From contig NZ_BKAG01000015.1 in the NCBI RefSeq assembly GCF_007992435.1, forward strand, positions 89,932-153,931: a stretch of 64,000 bases of DNA, in the 5' to 3' direction. The notes below the pieces were generated by a model. The model saw only the letters and a program-made list of their open reading frames with translations, ran no database searches and was not told the origin of the DNA. The DNA is from Prosthecobacter gellanilyticus. GTDB lineage: Bacteria > Verrucomicrobiota > Verrucomicrobiia > Verrucomicrobiales > Verrucomicrobiaceae. Positions 1 through 7,427 of this stretch are shown piece after piece (positions within the stretch are counted from its first letter, which is position 1; each line of letters begins with the position of its first letter). The translations under genes and the position numbers were made by a program.

Positions 1-159
1 CGCATTCCCCTGCACCAGCTTCGCGAACGACGGATCGATCGCGATCACATCCGGATCCGGATACCGCTCCGGCGTTTGCCCGCTCCAATCCCGCCCCCAA
101 GCGCTGGCAGCAGCGGCAGAAGCAAGAGTCGTCAAAAAAGCGCGTCGGTCAGTCATCAT
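1..159 (-). CDS. SMP-30/gluconolactonase-like protein, N-terminal part
   Basis: This is the first 53 codons of a gene that runs out of the window. The N-terminus has a twin-arginine-like export signal (DRRAFLTTLASAAAA). It is followed by RYPDPDVIAIDPSF and AKLVQGNA, which match the start of secreted SMP-30/gluconolactonase/LRE propeller proteins, where this segment precedes the first blade. Members hydrolyse sugar lactones, outside the cytoplasm when exported. Two in-frame ATG codons (159 and 156) are possible starts and neither has a clear ribosome binding site. The catalytic metal-binding residues lie beyond the window, so activity cannot be judged. Family call moderately sure; substrate unknown. 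Confidence 0.7.
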   Translation of the reverse strand, partial: MMTDRRAFLTTLASAAAASAWGRDWSGQTPERYPDPDVIAIDPSFAKLVQGNA

Positions 160-319
160 AAAAAGGGGAGGCAGAAGGTTGGAAGTCGTCGGTTCTAAAA
201 AAACGCACCGATGAACGCAAGCCTTCTGAAAAACCTCCCTCTCCCCTACTCCCAATCTCCTGTGAAAAACTCTGGGCAACTACTGCCTACCGCTCACAGT
301 CCACCGCCTACTTCCCCTT

Positions 320-628
320 TCACCTCCACTGCATCGTCCTCGCCCGCACCACCACATCCCGCCGGTCAAAGCGCCGCTCCAAAGCATGCCTGTAGCCGGA
401 CCACCACACCTCATCGAACTCCCACGCCACCACCTCATACGCCACCCGGTCTTCCTGCACCTTGCCCACCATCGGAGGCTCCTGGCCATGGATCGGCGGG
501 CGGCTGTAAGTCGTCAGCCCGCCAAATTTCTGCATCAGTTCCGCCTTCACCTTCGCATGAAGATCCTGCGGAAGCGGCTTTTGATCAAAAGCACACAGCG
601 GCAGCAAAAGCTGGATGACATGAGGCAT
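320..628 (-). CDS. conserved small protein of unknown function
   Basis: Encodes 102 residues from an ATG at 628; an in-frame ATG at 676 would add a poorly protein-like extension. The protein reads as a compact soluble domain, with KAELMQKFGGLTTYSRPP near the middle and WEFDEVWWSGYRHALERRF followed by VVVRA at the end. I recall a widespread small bacterial family with the same layout (FGG-T-YTR-P, then D-WW-YR-LE-RF), but its function is unknown. There is no signal peptide or membrane segment. It lies upstream of the gluconolactonase-like gene on the same strand with a 160 bp gap, so co-transcription is possible but not shown. Confidence 0.6.
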   Translation of the reverse strand: MPHVIQLLLPLCAFDQKPLPQDLHAKVKAELMQKFGGLTTYSRPPIHGQEPPMVGKVQEDRVAYEVVAWEFDEVWWSGYRHALERRFDRRDVVVRARTMQWR

Positions 629-795
629 GACGGGAATCGGGGTGGCTGACACCCCTAGTTCGCACCAGCCACCCACTCCGGGCGTGCCGTTCCCATTTCT
701 GGATTTCCCGCATCTGTCGTAGGCGTCCCGCAGGCTGGGCCAAAGTGCGGAACGCCCCGCACCACCCCCGGACTCCGCATCTCAAGTAACGTTGT

Positions 796-814
796 TCACG
801 CTTCAACGTGTCAG
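796..814. repeat. short dispersed repeat, copy 1
   Basis: TCACGCTTCAACGTGTCAG recurs at 4694-4712 with one difference (TCACACTTCAACGTGTCAG). The second copy can fold as ACAC-TTCAAC-GTGT. Both copies are intergenic. Confidence 0.5.
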
Positions 815-861
815 GAACGCATCACTAAAACACACAGCCATCAAACCTCCCCCAAATGCCT

Positions 862-935
862 CGCGAGCCAGAGGCTCGCCGGCCAGTAGCCGGCGGTGAA
901 GCGAACCCGCGCAGCGGGTGAGCGAGAACCGCCGG
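862..935. repeat. REP-like nested hairpin element, copy 1
   Basis: The outer stem CCGGCGGT (890-897) pairs with ACCGCCGG (928-935). An inner stem ACCCGC (905-910) pairs with GCGGGT (914-919). The element is preceded by CGCGAGC (862-868) and AGTAGCC (885-891). A second copy with compensating stem changes lies at 10753-10815 and a related head sequence at 4635-4678. Covariation between copies argues for a conserved folded element rather than chance. Confidence 0.6.
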
Positions 936-1048
936 AACCGCGCCCACCCACTCCCAGTTCAGCCCCGCGTTCCGGCAGGAACGCCGGAAGCCCCCGCCAA
1001 CTCACACAACCCATTTACACCCCGCGCCCAACCACCTATTCTCCCACC

Positions 1049-1810
1049 ATGCGCACCTTGATCACTCTCCTCCCAGCGTTCCTCGTCGCCACCCTCTGGG
1101 TCTCCACCTCCGTCCTCGCCCAAAACGAGCCCGCTCCCATCAACCCCGCCGAAGCCAAGGCCGCCTTTGACAAGGCCGACCGCGCCCTCAACGAAGCCTG
1201 GGCCGCCGCCAAAAAAGCCCTCGACGAATCCGACTTCAACAAGCTCAAGGAAGAGCAGCGCGCCTGGCTCGAGTATCGCGACTACCTCGCCCGCTCCCCG
1301 CTCTACACCGGTGCCTCCGCCCAGGATGAGCTGCCCCTCACCGCCCCCGAATATCTCGAAGCCGCCTCCCACCTCTCCAACGAGCGCGCCGTCTGGCTCA
1401 AAGGCCTCATCCGCGCCCAGGAAGGCGAGGAAACCCTCACCGGCTCCTGGAGCGACAGCTACGGCGGCAGCATCGACATCGTCCAGAAGGGCAACCAGCT
1501 CCACTTCGTCATCCAGTGCGTCCGCGGCCCCACCTCACACGTCGGCGGCCTCGCCGGCATCGCCACCTGGAATGAGTCCATCGGCTGGTTCAGCGACAAA
1601 GGCCGCGCCGACAAAGGCGACGATCCCGAGACCAACCTCAGCTTCATCCAGCGTAACCAAAAGCTCGAAATCATCGGCGCCCACACCAGCTACTACCACG
1701 GCGCCCGCGCCTACTTCGACGGCACCTACGTCAAGACCGCCAACCTCGACCCCAAAGAACAAACCAAGATCCTCAAATCTGCCAAAGACGGCGAAATCCC
1801 CGAGGAATAA
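1049..1810 (+). CDS. secreted protein with LprI-like (DUF1311) domain
   Basis: Encodes 253 residues. The ATG at 1049 was chosen because it opens a clear signal peptide (about residues 1-25, ending SVLAQ); a longer frame from 896 would add a proline/arginine-rich non-protein-like stretch. Residues about 28-110 fit the LprI/DUF1311 region, an alpha-helical segment with LNEAWAAAKKAL and LKEEQRAWLEYRD, found in lysozyme-inhibitor-like envelope proteins. The C-terminal half (GSWSDSYGGSIDIVQKGNQL onward) looks like a small beta-rich domain. No enzyme function is implied. It stands alone between intergenic gaps. Confidence 0.7.
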   Translation: MRTLITLLPAFLVATLWVSTSVLAQNEPAPINPAEAKAAFDKADRALNEAWAAAKKALDESDFNKLKEEQRAWLEYRDYLARSPLYTGASAQDELPLTAPEYLEAASHLSNERAVWLKGLIRAQEGEETLTGSWSDSYGGSIDIVQKGNQLHFVIQCVRGPTSHVGGLAGIATWNESIGWFSDKGRADKGDDPETNLSFIQRNQKLEIIGAHTSYYHGARAYFDGTYVKTANLDPKEQTKILKSAKDGEIPEE

Positions 1811-2046
1811 CGAGTTCATCACAGCCCTCTGAAAATCTTTCTGCCCTAATTTTCCTGCCATCAAACCTAACAGAAAGTGCAGAAACCAAAGCTCCCCATC
1901 CTGTTAATCCTGAATCCTGTCAATCCTGTAAAAAACAGCCGAGAAGATCGAATGGCTCCGCGATCACTCGACATCGCCTATCCAACACTCAGGCACCCTC
2001 CCGCCAGCCAACACCTCATGCAGATGCGTTCCCTTCCCAGCATCTC
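1811..2046. other. intergenic region containing a CCTGTTAATCCTG-type repeat
   Basis: At 1895-1930 the sequence runs CCCATCCTGTTAATCCTG, then AATCCTGTCAATCCTGT, a stretch of near-tandem ATCCTG units. A single inverted copy (CCCATCTTGTTAATCCTGTC on the minus strand) lies at 51939-51958. I see no gene here. Confidence 0.5.
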
Positions 2047-2589
2047 ATGAACATCCTCACCTGCCTGAAGGCCCTTCTCATCCCAGGCATGATGGTCCTC
2101 GGGCTCTCCGCCTGCAGCAGCCTGAAACCCGCTGACTTCGCCGACACGCGTCCGGAGTTCGATATCCTCCAGTTCTACACCGGCCACACCCGCTCCACCG
2201 GCCTCCTCGAAAGCCCCCGCGGCCGCCCCATGAAGCGCGTCGCCACCGAGACCTGGGGCCGCATGCAAGGCCCCGAACTGCACATGACCCAGGACGTCAC
2301 CTTCGATGATGACAAGCCCACCCGCCGCACCTGGATCATCCGCCGCCTCGACGCTCACCACTACGAAGCCACCTGCGAAAACATCATCGGCAAAGCCCGC
2401 GGCGAAGCCTGGGGAAACACCCTCCGCCTTGACTACACCCTCACCCTCAACCGCCGCAATCCTCTCACCCGCGTCCGCATGACCCACCACATGGTCCTCC
2501 AACCCGACCACCGCACCATGCTCAACACCGTCACCGTCCGCAAACTCGGCCTCATTGTTGGTCGCATCACTGAGATCTTCCAAAAGTAG
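2047..2589 (+). CDS. DUF3833 family lipoprotein
   Basis: Encodes 180 residues. A lipoprotein signal with lipobox LSAC and acceptor Cys23 implies export, acylation and membrane anchoring. The body (FYTGHTRSTGLLESPRGRP, then RTWIIRRLDAHHYEATCENIIGKARGEAWGN) fits the DUF3833 family, whose members are single-domain lipoproteins of about this size and unknown molecular function. The ATG at 2047 directly precedes the signal peptide. No operon partner: the next gene is on the opposite strand. Confidence 0.8.
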   Translation: MNILTCLKALLIPGMMVLGLSACSSLKPADFADTRPEFDILQFYTGHTRSTGLLESPRGRPMKRVATETWGRMQGPELHMTQDVTFDDDKPTRRTWIIRRLDAHHYEATCENIIGKARGEAWGNTLRLDYTLTLNRRNPLTRVRMTHHMVLQPDHRTMLNTVTVRKLGLIVGRITEIFQK

Positions 2590-2619
2590 CCAACGCGACC
2601 GATTTCACTTAGAGTTCCT

Positions 2620-3114
2620 TTATCTCGTTTGTGCTCCTGGTGCGCCCGCGATGGCCTGTTGAATCTGCATGAACAACTCCTGCGGAACATAACCTTTAGC
2701 GGCACGAACATGGAGAATGGGGAGGCGGGCTGCCTTCAGAGCCTCATCCACAAATTCATCGCGATCCCGCCGATCCTTCCTTTGATGACTGCTATCATCT
2801 AGTTCAACCACAAGACGAGGTTTCATAGTCGCTGTTTCACAAAGCAGGAAGTCTACATGCTTGCGATCAATTCGATTACGAGCAGCCTTGTTGATATGCG
2901 GCTGACGGACAAAAAGAATGTCGCTGAGTCTCGGCTTGATAACGATGGTCACGTCAGCCGCCAAGGTGTTGCGCAGCACATGATACAAAGAAATTTCCGC
3001 CGCAGAAAGGAAGTCATCCCGCAAACCATACGGGAACTCGGTAGTATTTGAGATTGCGGGCTCACGACGCCCCAGAAGCCCAAAAGTCAGAAGAGAGAGG
3101 CAGCCATTGTTCAT
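2620..3114 (-). CDS. DUF2726 domain protein
   Basis: Encodes 164 residues from an ATG at 3114. Residues about 30-155 match DUF2726, a restriction-endonuclease-like fold found alone or fused to topoisomerase-type zinc fingers. The visible core is LLSAAEISLYHVLRNTL, then the strand around HVDFLLCETATMKPRLVVELDD, and LPILHVRA near the end. VDFLL...VVELDDSSH resembles the D...ExK-like metal site of the fold. Nuclease activity is not established for most members. Its base composition is visibly less GC-rich than the neighbours, compatible with acquisition by transfer. Confidence 0.7.
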   Translation of the reverse strand: MNNGCLSLLTFGLLGRREPAISNTTEFPYGLRDDFLSAAEISLYHVLRNTLAADVTIVIKPRLSDILFVRQPHINKAARNRIDRKHVDFLLCETATMKPRLVVELDDSSHQRKDRRDRDEFVDEALKAARLPILHVRAAKGYVPQELFMQIQQAIAGAPGAQTR

Positions 3115-3312
3115 GCGGGTGAGAGAAAGTAAGAACTCAGCAGCATTCGTCTATTAGTTGGAACGCCTGAAGCAAGGCACAAACTGGGGACCTCAATATG
3201 AAGTGGCCGACTTTCTCCGCAAGTCGAGCCGAGTGCAGTGACATCTTCATGTGTTCGAGTCACCTTCAGCGCAAGGACACGGCGGCCTGTCCACGTATCC
3301 TTTGCATCCCCC

Positions 3313-4632
3313 ATGCCACCCAGCCGCCTGCTGCTCGCCAGCTTCCTTCTCACCCTCCCAGCCCTCTCCGCCGACCCCAAGCCCGCGATGCGGGTGCTGC
3401 GGGACCAGTGCGTGGGCTGCCACAAGCCGGGGAAGGCCAAGGGCGGGCTGCTGCTGACCTCGCATGAGAAGATGATGAAGGGCGGGGACAATGGTGTGCC
3501 CTTGAAAGCCGGGAAGGCCGAGGACAGCCTGCTCTACCAACTGGTGCTTGACGATGGCGATCCGCACATGCCGCCGAAGAAGGACCTCACCGCCGCCGAG
3601 ATCACCGCGCTGAAGACCTGGATCGATGGAGGGGCCGTGTGGGATGCGAGCGTGTTTGATGAGGCTCCCGCGCCAAAGCCCGTGAAGCTCGTCACCATGC
3701 CCGCAAGCTACCAGCCCGTGCTCGCGCTGGCGCTTTCGCCGGATGAAAAACGTCTCGCTGTGGCCCGTGCGAATGCCGTGACCTTGGTGGATCTCACGAA
3801 GCCGGAGCGGCCCGTGCTCGGCAGGCTCGAAGGCCACACGGAAGCGGTTCATTCGTTAGGCTGGAGCCCGGATGGCAAATGGCTCGTCACTGGCGGCTTT
3901 CAAAAGCTCATCGTCTGGGATGCGGCAAGTATGCAGAACGTGCGCGAGCTTAAAGAATCCCTCGTCGGCAGTGTCACCGCCCTCGTCGTGGATACCGCCG
4001 GCAAGCAGGTCTTTGCCGCGGATGGCGAGGCCGGCGGCGCGGGCTTCATCCGCAAGTATGATCTCGAGACCGGCAAGCTGCTCACCACCTGGAAAGCCCA
4101 TGACGACAACGTCCTGGCCCTGCGCCTCTCCGCGAAGGGCGACCGCCTGCTCAGCGGCGGCGCGGACCGCATGGCGCGCCTCTGGGATCCGGCCACGGCC
4201 AAGCAGGTGGCCTTCTATGAAGGGCACACGAACCACGTCACCGCCGTGGCCTTCAACAAGGATGCCAGCCAGATCGCCACCGCAGGCGCGGACCGTGAAG
4301 TCAAACTCTGGAACACCCAGAGCGGCGAGCAAGAAACTTCGTTAGGCGACAAAAAGACTGCTTTCTCCGCCATCGCCTGGTCCCCGGATGGCAAGACTCT
4401 CGTGGCCCTCACCGACAAAGGCAGCGGCAGTCTTTACACAGATTTCGTCAGGCACACTGGCGGCGAGCGCAGCGAGCGCGCCAAGGAGCGCAAGCTCACC
4501 GGCGTCACCGAGCCCGTCACCAGCGTCGTCATCACCGCCGACTCCAAATGGGTCTTCGCCGGCACCTTCGATGGCAAGGTCCACATCTGGGAAGCCGCCG
4601 GCGGCAAACTCAGCGGCGAGCTCAAGCTCTGA
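3313..4632 (+). CDS. secreted cytochrome c / WD40-repeat protein
   Basis: Encodes 439 residues; the ATG at 3313 starts a signal peptide (MPPSRLLLASFLLTLPALSA). A planctomycete-type cytochrome c domain follows with haem motif CVGCH (33-37), then MPPKKDLTAAEITALKTWIDGGA, typical of this family's C-terminal helix. From about residue 140 there are WD40 blades recognisable by repeated SPDGKWLVTGG, RLWDPATAKQVA, VKLWNTQSGEQ and VHIWEAAGGK. Such exported haem/propeller proteins are characteristic of Planctomycetes and Verrucomicrobia and are thought to act in periplasmic redox or scaffolding; the partner is unknown. A low-complexity stretch GGERSERAKERK interrupts the last blades. Confidence 0.85.
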   Translation: MPPSRLLLASFLLTLPALSADPKPAMRVLRDQCVGCHKPGKAKGGLLLTSHEKMMKGGDNGVPLKAGKAEDSLLYQLVLDDGDPHMPPKKDLTAAEITALKTWIDGGAVWDASVFDEAPAPKPVKLVTMPASYQPVLALALSPDEKRLAVARANAVTLVDLTKPERPVLGRLEGHTEAVHSLGWSPDGKWLVTGGFQKLIVWDAASMQNVRELKESLVGSVTALVVDTAGKQVFAADGEAGGAGFIRKYDLETGKLLTTWKAHDDNVLALRLSAKGDRLLSGGADRMARLWDPATAKQVAFYEGHTNHVTAVAFNKDASQIATAGADREVKLWNTQSGEQETSLGDKKTAFSAIAWSPDGKTLVALTDKGSGSLYTDFVRHTGGERSERAKERKLTGVTEPVTSVVITADSKWVFAGTFDGKVHIWEAAGGKLSGELKL

Positions 4633-4634
4633 GC

Positions 4635-4712
4635 CGCGAGCATACGCCAGCAAAGTAGCCATCACACTCCGTGTGATGAGCTGTGGACTCTGCTCACACT
4701 TCAACGTGTCAG
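4635..4712. repeat. hairpin element with two repeat motifs
   Basis: CGCGAGC (4635-4641) and AGTAGCC (4654-4660) match the head of the REP-like elements at 862 and 10753. Here they lead into a different perfect hairpin, CATCACAC (4660-4667) with GTGTGATG (4671-4678). This is followed by copy 2 of the TCACACTTCAACGTGTCAG repeat (4694-4712). It sits in the convergent gap after the WD40 gene and could also help terminate transcription, although no T-run follows. Confidence 0.5.
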
Positions 4713-4735
4713 AGATTCGGTGGACTTTGTTTTAC

Positions 4736-5005
4736 TCACCTCTTTTTGCCTCCGCTTGCTAACAACGAGAGACAAAAACCAACGAGCATGGCCAGCAAAA
4801 CGGCATTGGCAGTTGTGGTGACGGCCACCCACAACATGGGATAGAGCTGCTCGGTAAGCCATGTCTCTTTAAGCCAAAAAGATAGAGGAGCATTTAAGTA
4901 TACCCACACCATCCCCCACATTTCACCCGTCACCAAGTATGGCACTAAGCTGCCCAGCATCCATAGGCAACCAACAGCAGGTGGCAGGAAGGTGTATTTG
5001 TTCAT
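4736..5005 (-). CDS. small membrane protein, unknown function
   Basis: Encodes 89 residues with two or three hydrophobic stretches: about residues 8-25, a central WVYLNAPLSFWL region, and LYPMLWVAVTTTANAVLLAMLVG near the end. It probably spans the membrane two or three times. No family recognised. Base composition is nearer 50% GC than its neighbours. It follows purC on the same strand, with a strong hairpin (5020-5046) between them, so it probably has its own promoter. It could be a spurious frame, but hydrophobicity and length favour a real protein. Confidence 0.5.
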   Translation of the reverse strand: MNKYTFLPPAVGCLWMLGSLVPYLVTGEMWGMVWVYLNAPLSFWLKETWLTEQLYPMLWVAVTTTANAVLLAMLVGFCLSLLASGGKKR

Positions 5006-5019
5006 TCTCTTCTATTCAA

Positions 5020-5046
5020 GACAAGCCTCGCTGAACGAGGCTTGTC
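5020..5046 (-). terminator. hairpin downstream of purC
   Basis: GACAAGCCTCG (5020-5030) pairs perfectly over 11 bp with CGAGGCTTGTC (5036-5046) around a CTGAA loop. It lies 14 bp beyond the purC stop. On the minus strand it is followed only by TTGAATAG, so a U-tract is weak. Confidence 0.55.
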
Positions 5047-5059
5047 CACCTAACCAAAA

Positions 5060-6367
5060 TCACGGCATCGCATTCAGCTTCAGCAACTCATCGAGCTTGC
5101 CCTTCGCGCGATAAAACTCCGCTTCCGCCAGACCGGCTTCCTCGAGACCCGCGCGAATGGTGGCCGCATCAGCCTCACCCAGCACATGCTGCTTGATCAG
5201 CGCCGTCTTGCGGGCCTGCAGATCCAGGAAGGCCGGATCCACCACCGGCGTGTGCGGGTAGCGGCCTGCGGCTTGTCCAGCCTTCAGCATTTCCTTGAAG
5301 GCCAGACCGGCCTTCGCGGCCTCCACCTTGGCGGAGTTCACCCCGGCATACCAGTCCGCGCAGATGATGCGGTAGTAGTCACGCATGGCCTGCTTGTTGT
5401 AGTGGATGATGAGATTGCAGCCGTCCACCGGCACCGTGCCGGTGGCGCGGAAGCTGTCGGCATCGATCGTGTCGACAAAGAAGAGGTCATCCCCATCCAC
5501 CGCGAACTCCCACTTCAGATCCCAGAGCTGGAGGCCGATCTCCTCCAGGAGCGCACGCACGGCCCAGGCACCGAGGAGGGACATCTTGATGGTGCTGGTG
5601 AAGAGCTGCGCGCTGAGGCCGGACATGATCAGCGCCTCCTGCTTCGTCACCGCGCGGTCCTCCGGCTCATACTTGCTGGTCAGATCGTAGATCGGGCGGT
5701 CCAGCATCTGCCAGGCCTCCATGGGGTCACTGAGGCCCAGCTCCTGCTCAAAGGCGCGGCGTTCCTTCTCATTCAGGGTCTCATACTTCTTCAGCACCGA
5801 ACTGCCGCTGGTCACCCCGAAACGCACAATGTACTCCAGAGGCACCACATAGGTGCCGCTCTGCTGAAACTGGGCGTAGTCATAGACAAAGTTCCCCATC
5901 ACGTTCCGGAGCGGCGGCTTCATCACCGGGAAGCGGCGCACCACATTGTAGCAGCTCGGGTTTTTCGGGATGCCCTGGGCCACGATCTCCCCGGTCACGG
6001 CGTCCAGCATGCCCACATGGTGGGTCTGCGCGCCGCCCTCAATCATGGCCGGGAGGGTGCCGTCCATGAGCTGGGAGCGCCAGGTGCCGCCCAGAGTGTG
6101 GGTGTCCAGCAGGACCTCCTCCACCCGCTGCCAGGTCTCCGGCTTCGCCAGGCGGGCATACATCACATGGCGGAAAATCGCCCGGTTGATGTCATTTCCC
6201 TCAATTTTGAAAATGCTGCCCACATCAAAGACCGACCCGGCCTCCGTGGTCTCGCAGACGATGTACCCCGGGTGGTCAGGCACGGCGTAGAGATTCTGCA
6301 CGGACCCGCGGTACACGGGCTCGCCGAGGGACTGGGGGGAGAGTTGGGAAGGAAGGTTGGCAGCCAT
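5060..6367 (-). CDS. purC: phosphoribosylaminoimidazole-succinocarboxamide synthase (SAICAR synthetase)
   Basis: Joins aspartate to CAIR with ATP to form SAICAR in de novo purine synthesis, in the cytoplasm. Encodes 435 residues from the ATG at 6367; a further upstream ATG would add only 14 residues. Family features are the N-terminal GSVQNLYAV strand, YVVPLEYIVRFGVTSGSSVL (the VRN/GS region of the SAICAR synthetase fold) and LQLWDLKWEFAVDGDDLFFV followed by DTIDADSFRATG, the ATP/CAIR-binding DE-DS-R region. It is clearly longer than typical bacterial PurC (about 240-300 residues) because of inserts and a C-terminal extension. Divergent from rpmI; purN, guaA and guaB are elsewhere in the window. 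Confidence 0.85.
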   Translation of the reverse strand: MAANLPSQLSPQSLGEPVYRGSVQNLYAVPDHPGYIVCETTEAGSVFDVGSIFKIEGNDINRAIFRHVMYARLAKPETWQRVEEVLLDTHTLGGTWRSQLMDGTLPAMIEGGAQTHHVGMLDAVTGEIVAQGIPKNPSCYNVVRRFPVMKPPLRNVMGNFVYDYAQFQQSGTYVVPLEYIVRFGVTSGSSVLKKYETLNEKERRAFEQELGLSDPMEAWQMLDRPIYDLTSKYEPEDRAVTKQEALIMSGLSAQLFTSTIKMSLLGAWAVRALLEEIGLQLWDLKWEFAVDGDDLFFVDTIDADSFRATGTVPVDGCNLIIHYNKQAMRDYYRIICADWYAGVNSAKVEAAKAGLAFKEMLKAGQAAGRYPHTPVVDPAFLDLQARKTALIKQHVLGEADAATIRAGLEEAGLAEAEFYRAKGKLDELLKLNAMP

Positions 6368-6547
6368 GGTTTCTGCCCGCAGGCTCGCCACGGGCGGGGA
6401 CCTTTTCAATTTCCGGTTTTGGTTTTTCGAGACTTTTTGGCAGTTTTTACCGCCTCCCTTCCCCCAGGGCTGCCGCTACCCGGGAGGGGAAAAGGACCCG
6501 AAAAACACCTTGCCAATCGGGGGATTGCCTCCACCTTCGCCGCCCCT
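6368..6547. promoter_or_regulatory. divergent promoter region and rpmI leader
   Basis: This 180 bp gap separates purC and rpmI starts. It has a T-rich stretch (6410-6455) and a GC-rich potential stem, CCTCCC near 6461 with GGGAGG near 6481. The infC gene that usually precedes rpmI is absent, so the ribosomal protein promoter must lie here. Exact elements cannot be assigned by eye. Confidence 0.4.
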
Positions 6548-6763
6548 ATGTCCAAAAACGCTGGTATAGCCAAAACGAGAAAGTCCGTGTCGAAGCGATT
6601 CAAAGTCACTGCGACGGGTAAGGTGCTGCGCCGTAAACAAGGCAAGCGCCATATCCTGCAGAACAAGAGCCGCAAACGTAAGCGCAATCTCGGTAAAGTC
6701 GCCCTCGTGGCAGAAGTGGATAAGAAAGCCATCCTTGCGAACCTTCCGTTCTCGCATCGTTGA
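6548..6763 (+). CDS. rpmI: 50S ribosomal protein L35
   Basis: Encodes 71 residues, basic throughout, with the L35 core RKSVSKRFKVTATGKVLRR then GKRHILQNKSRKRKRNL. L35 is a small structural protein of the large ribosomal subunit. The ATG at 6548 gives a start equivalent to other L35 proteins, with a slightly longer N-terminus. It precedes rplT as usual, but infC is not upstream. Confidence 0.95.
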   Translation: MSKNAGIAKTRKSVSKRFKVTATGKVLRRKQGKRHILQNKSRKRKRNLGKVALVAEVDKKAILANLPFSHR

Positions 6764-6885
6764 TTTCTTCCCACAGGCCTCCCCAATGGAGGCCACGATG
6801 CTCCGGACTGGTCCTCCCCGCAGGATCTACGTTCAGATGAGTCCGGTCATCGAATCCAAAAACAGTCTGATCACCGACGAAGAAA
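6764..6885 (+). promoter_or_regulatory. structured spacer between rpmI and rplT
   Basis: The 122 bp spacer is unusually long for this gene pair. It contains a hairpin GGCCTCC (6776-6782) / GGAGGCC (6788-6794), then GGACT and AGTCCGG segments that can also pair (about 6800-6858). It could be an L20-binding autoregulatory site or a processing site; this is inference from position only. Confidence 0.35.
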
Positions 6886-7266
6886 ATGCCCAGAGCAACT
6901 AACGCCCCAGCTAGTCGTAAACGCAGGAAGCGCACCATCGCGAAAGCGAAGGGTTTCCAAGGCTTCCGCAAAACCCATTTCCGTTACGCCAAGGACGCTG
7001 TCCGCAAGGCGATGACGTATAACTACCGCGACCGCAAGGTCCGCAAGCGCACCTTCCGCAACCTGTGGGTGCAGCGCATCAATGCCGCCTCCCGCTTGGT
7101 CGGCATCACCTACAGCCGCCTGATCGAAGGTCTCAATGCCGCCGGCATCGAGATCGACCGCAAGGTGCTGGCCGACCTGGCCGTGAAGGACGAGGCTGCC
7201 TTTGGCGCCATCGCCAACCAGGCCAAAGCCGCCCTCGAGCAGAAGACCGCCAAGGTCGCTGCTTAA
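6886..7266 (+). CDS. rplT: 50S ribosomal protein L20
   Basis: Encodes 126 residues. The hallmark L20 segments are present: [38 protein letters not shown] and [21 protein letters not shown]20 is an early-assembly protein binding 23S rRNA domain II and in several bacteria represses its own operon. The C-terminus is extended by about 10 residues rich in Ala and Lys. A strong terminator follows. Confidence 0.97.
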   Translation: MPRATNAPASRKRRKRTIAKAKGFQGFRKTHFRYAKDAVRKAMTYNYRDRKVRKRTFRNLWVQRINAASRLVGITYSRLIEGLNAAGIEIDRKVLADLAVKDEAAFGAIANQAKAALEQKTAKVAA

Positions 7267-7294
7267 TCGAGATCAGCCTAAATTCCCCAGACCC

Positions 7295-7328
7295 AAACAG
7301 CCGGAGCCGCAAGGTTCCGGCTGTTTTT
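7295..7328 (+). terminator. intrinsic terminator of rpmI-rplT
   Basis: AACAGCCGGA (7296-7305) pairs over 10 bp with TCCGGCTGTT (7316-7325), followed by a T-run to 7328. It lies 29 bp after the rplT stop. A very similar stem occurs on the other strand at 58291-58318. Confidence 0.85.
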
Positions 7329-7387
7329 CTTTGGCAAGGACCTCCCTCCCCCCGGATCACGACCCATCCCAAAGTCCCATCCCCACG

Positions 7388-7416
7388 TTGACCTGAATAG
7401 GCAGCGATTGTTTAGT
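7388..7416 (+). promoter_or_regulatory. candidate sigma-70 promoter for hisB
   Basis: TTGACC (7388-7393), a 17 bp spacer and TTTAGT (7411-7416) give a reasonable -35/-10 pair just after the rplT terminator and 12 bp before the hisB ATG. A start of transcription near 7423 would make the mRNA almost leaderless. Confidence 0.4.
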
Positions 7417-7427
7417 GACACCTTCCC

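Larger units (their letters stand above)
629..1048. other. intergenic region with repeats, no gene seen
   Basis: This 420 bp gap separates two divergent genes. No open frame here has protein-like composition. It holds the short repeat at 796-814 and the nested hairpin at 890-935, both annotated separately. Promoters for the flanking genes are expected here, but I could not pick out a convincing -35/-10 pair. Confidence 0.5.

Noticed and set aside
211..618. Long plus-strand frame opposite the small minus-strand gene
   Set aside because: Proline/serine-rich low-complexity product, typical of the shadow of a GC-rich gene; the minus strand gives a better protein.
896..1048. In-frame 51-residue extension of the LprI-like protein
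   Set aside because: Pro/Arg-rich, overlaps the REP-like hairpin, and hides the signal peptide at 1049.
5186..6547. Plus-strand frame reading through the purC complement into rpmI
   Set aside because: Only the last 71 codons (rpmI) are protein-like; the rest is antisense to purC.
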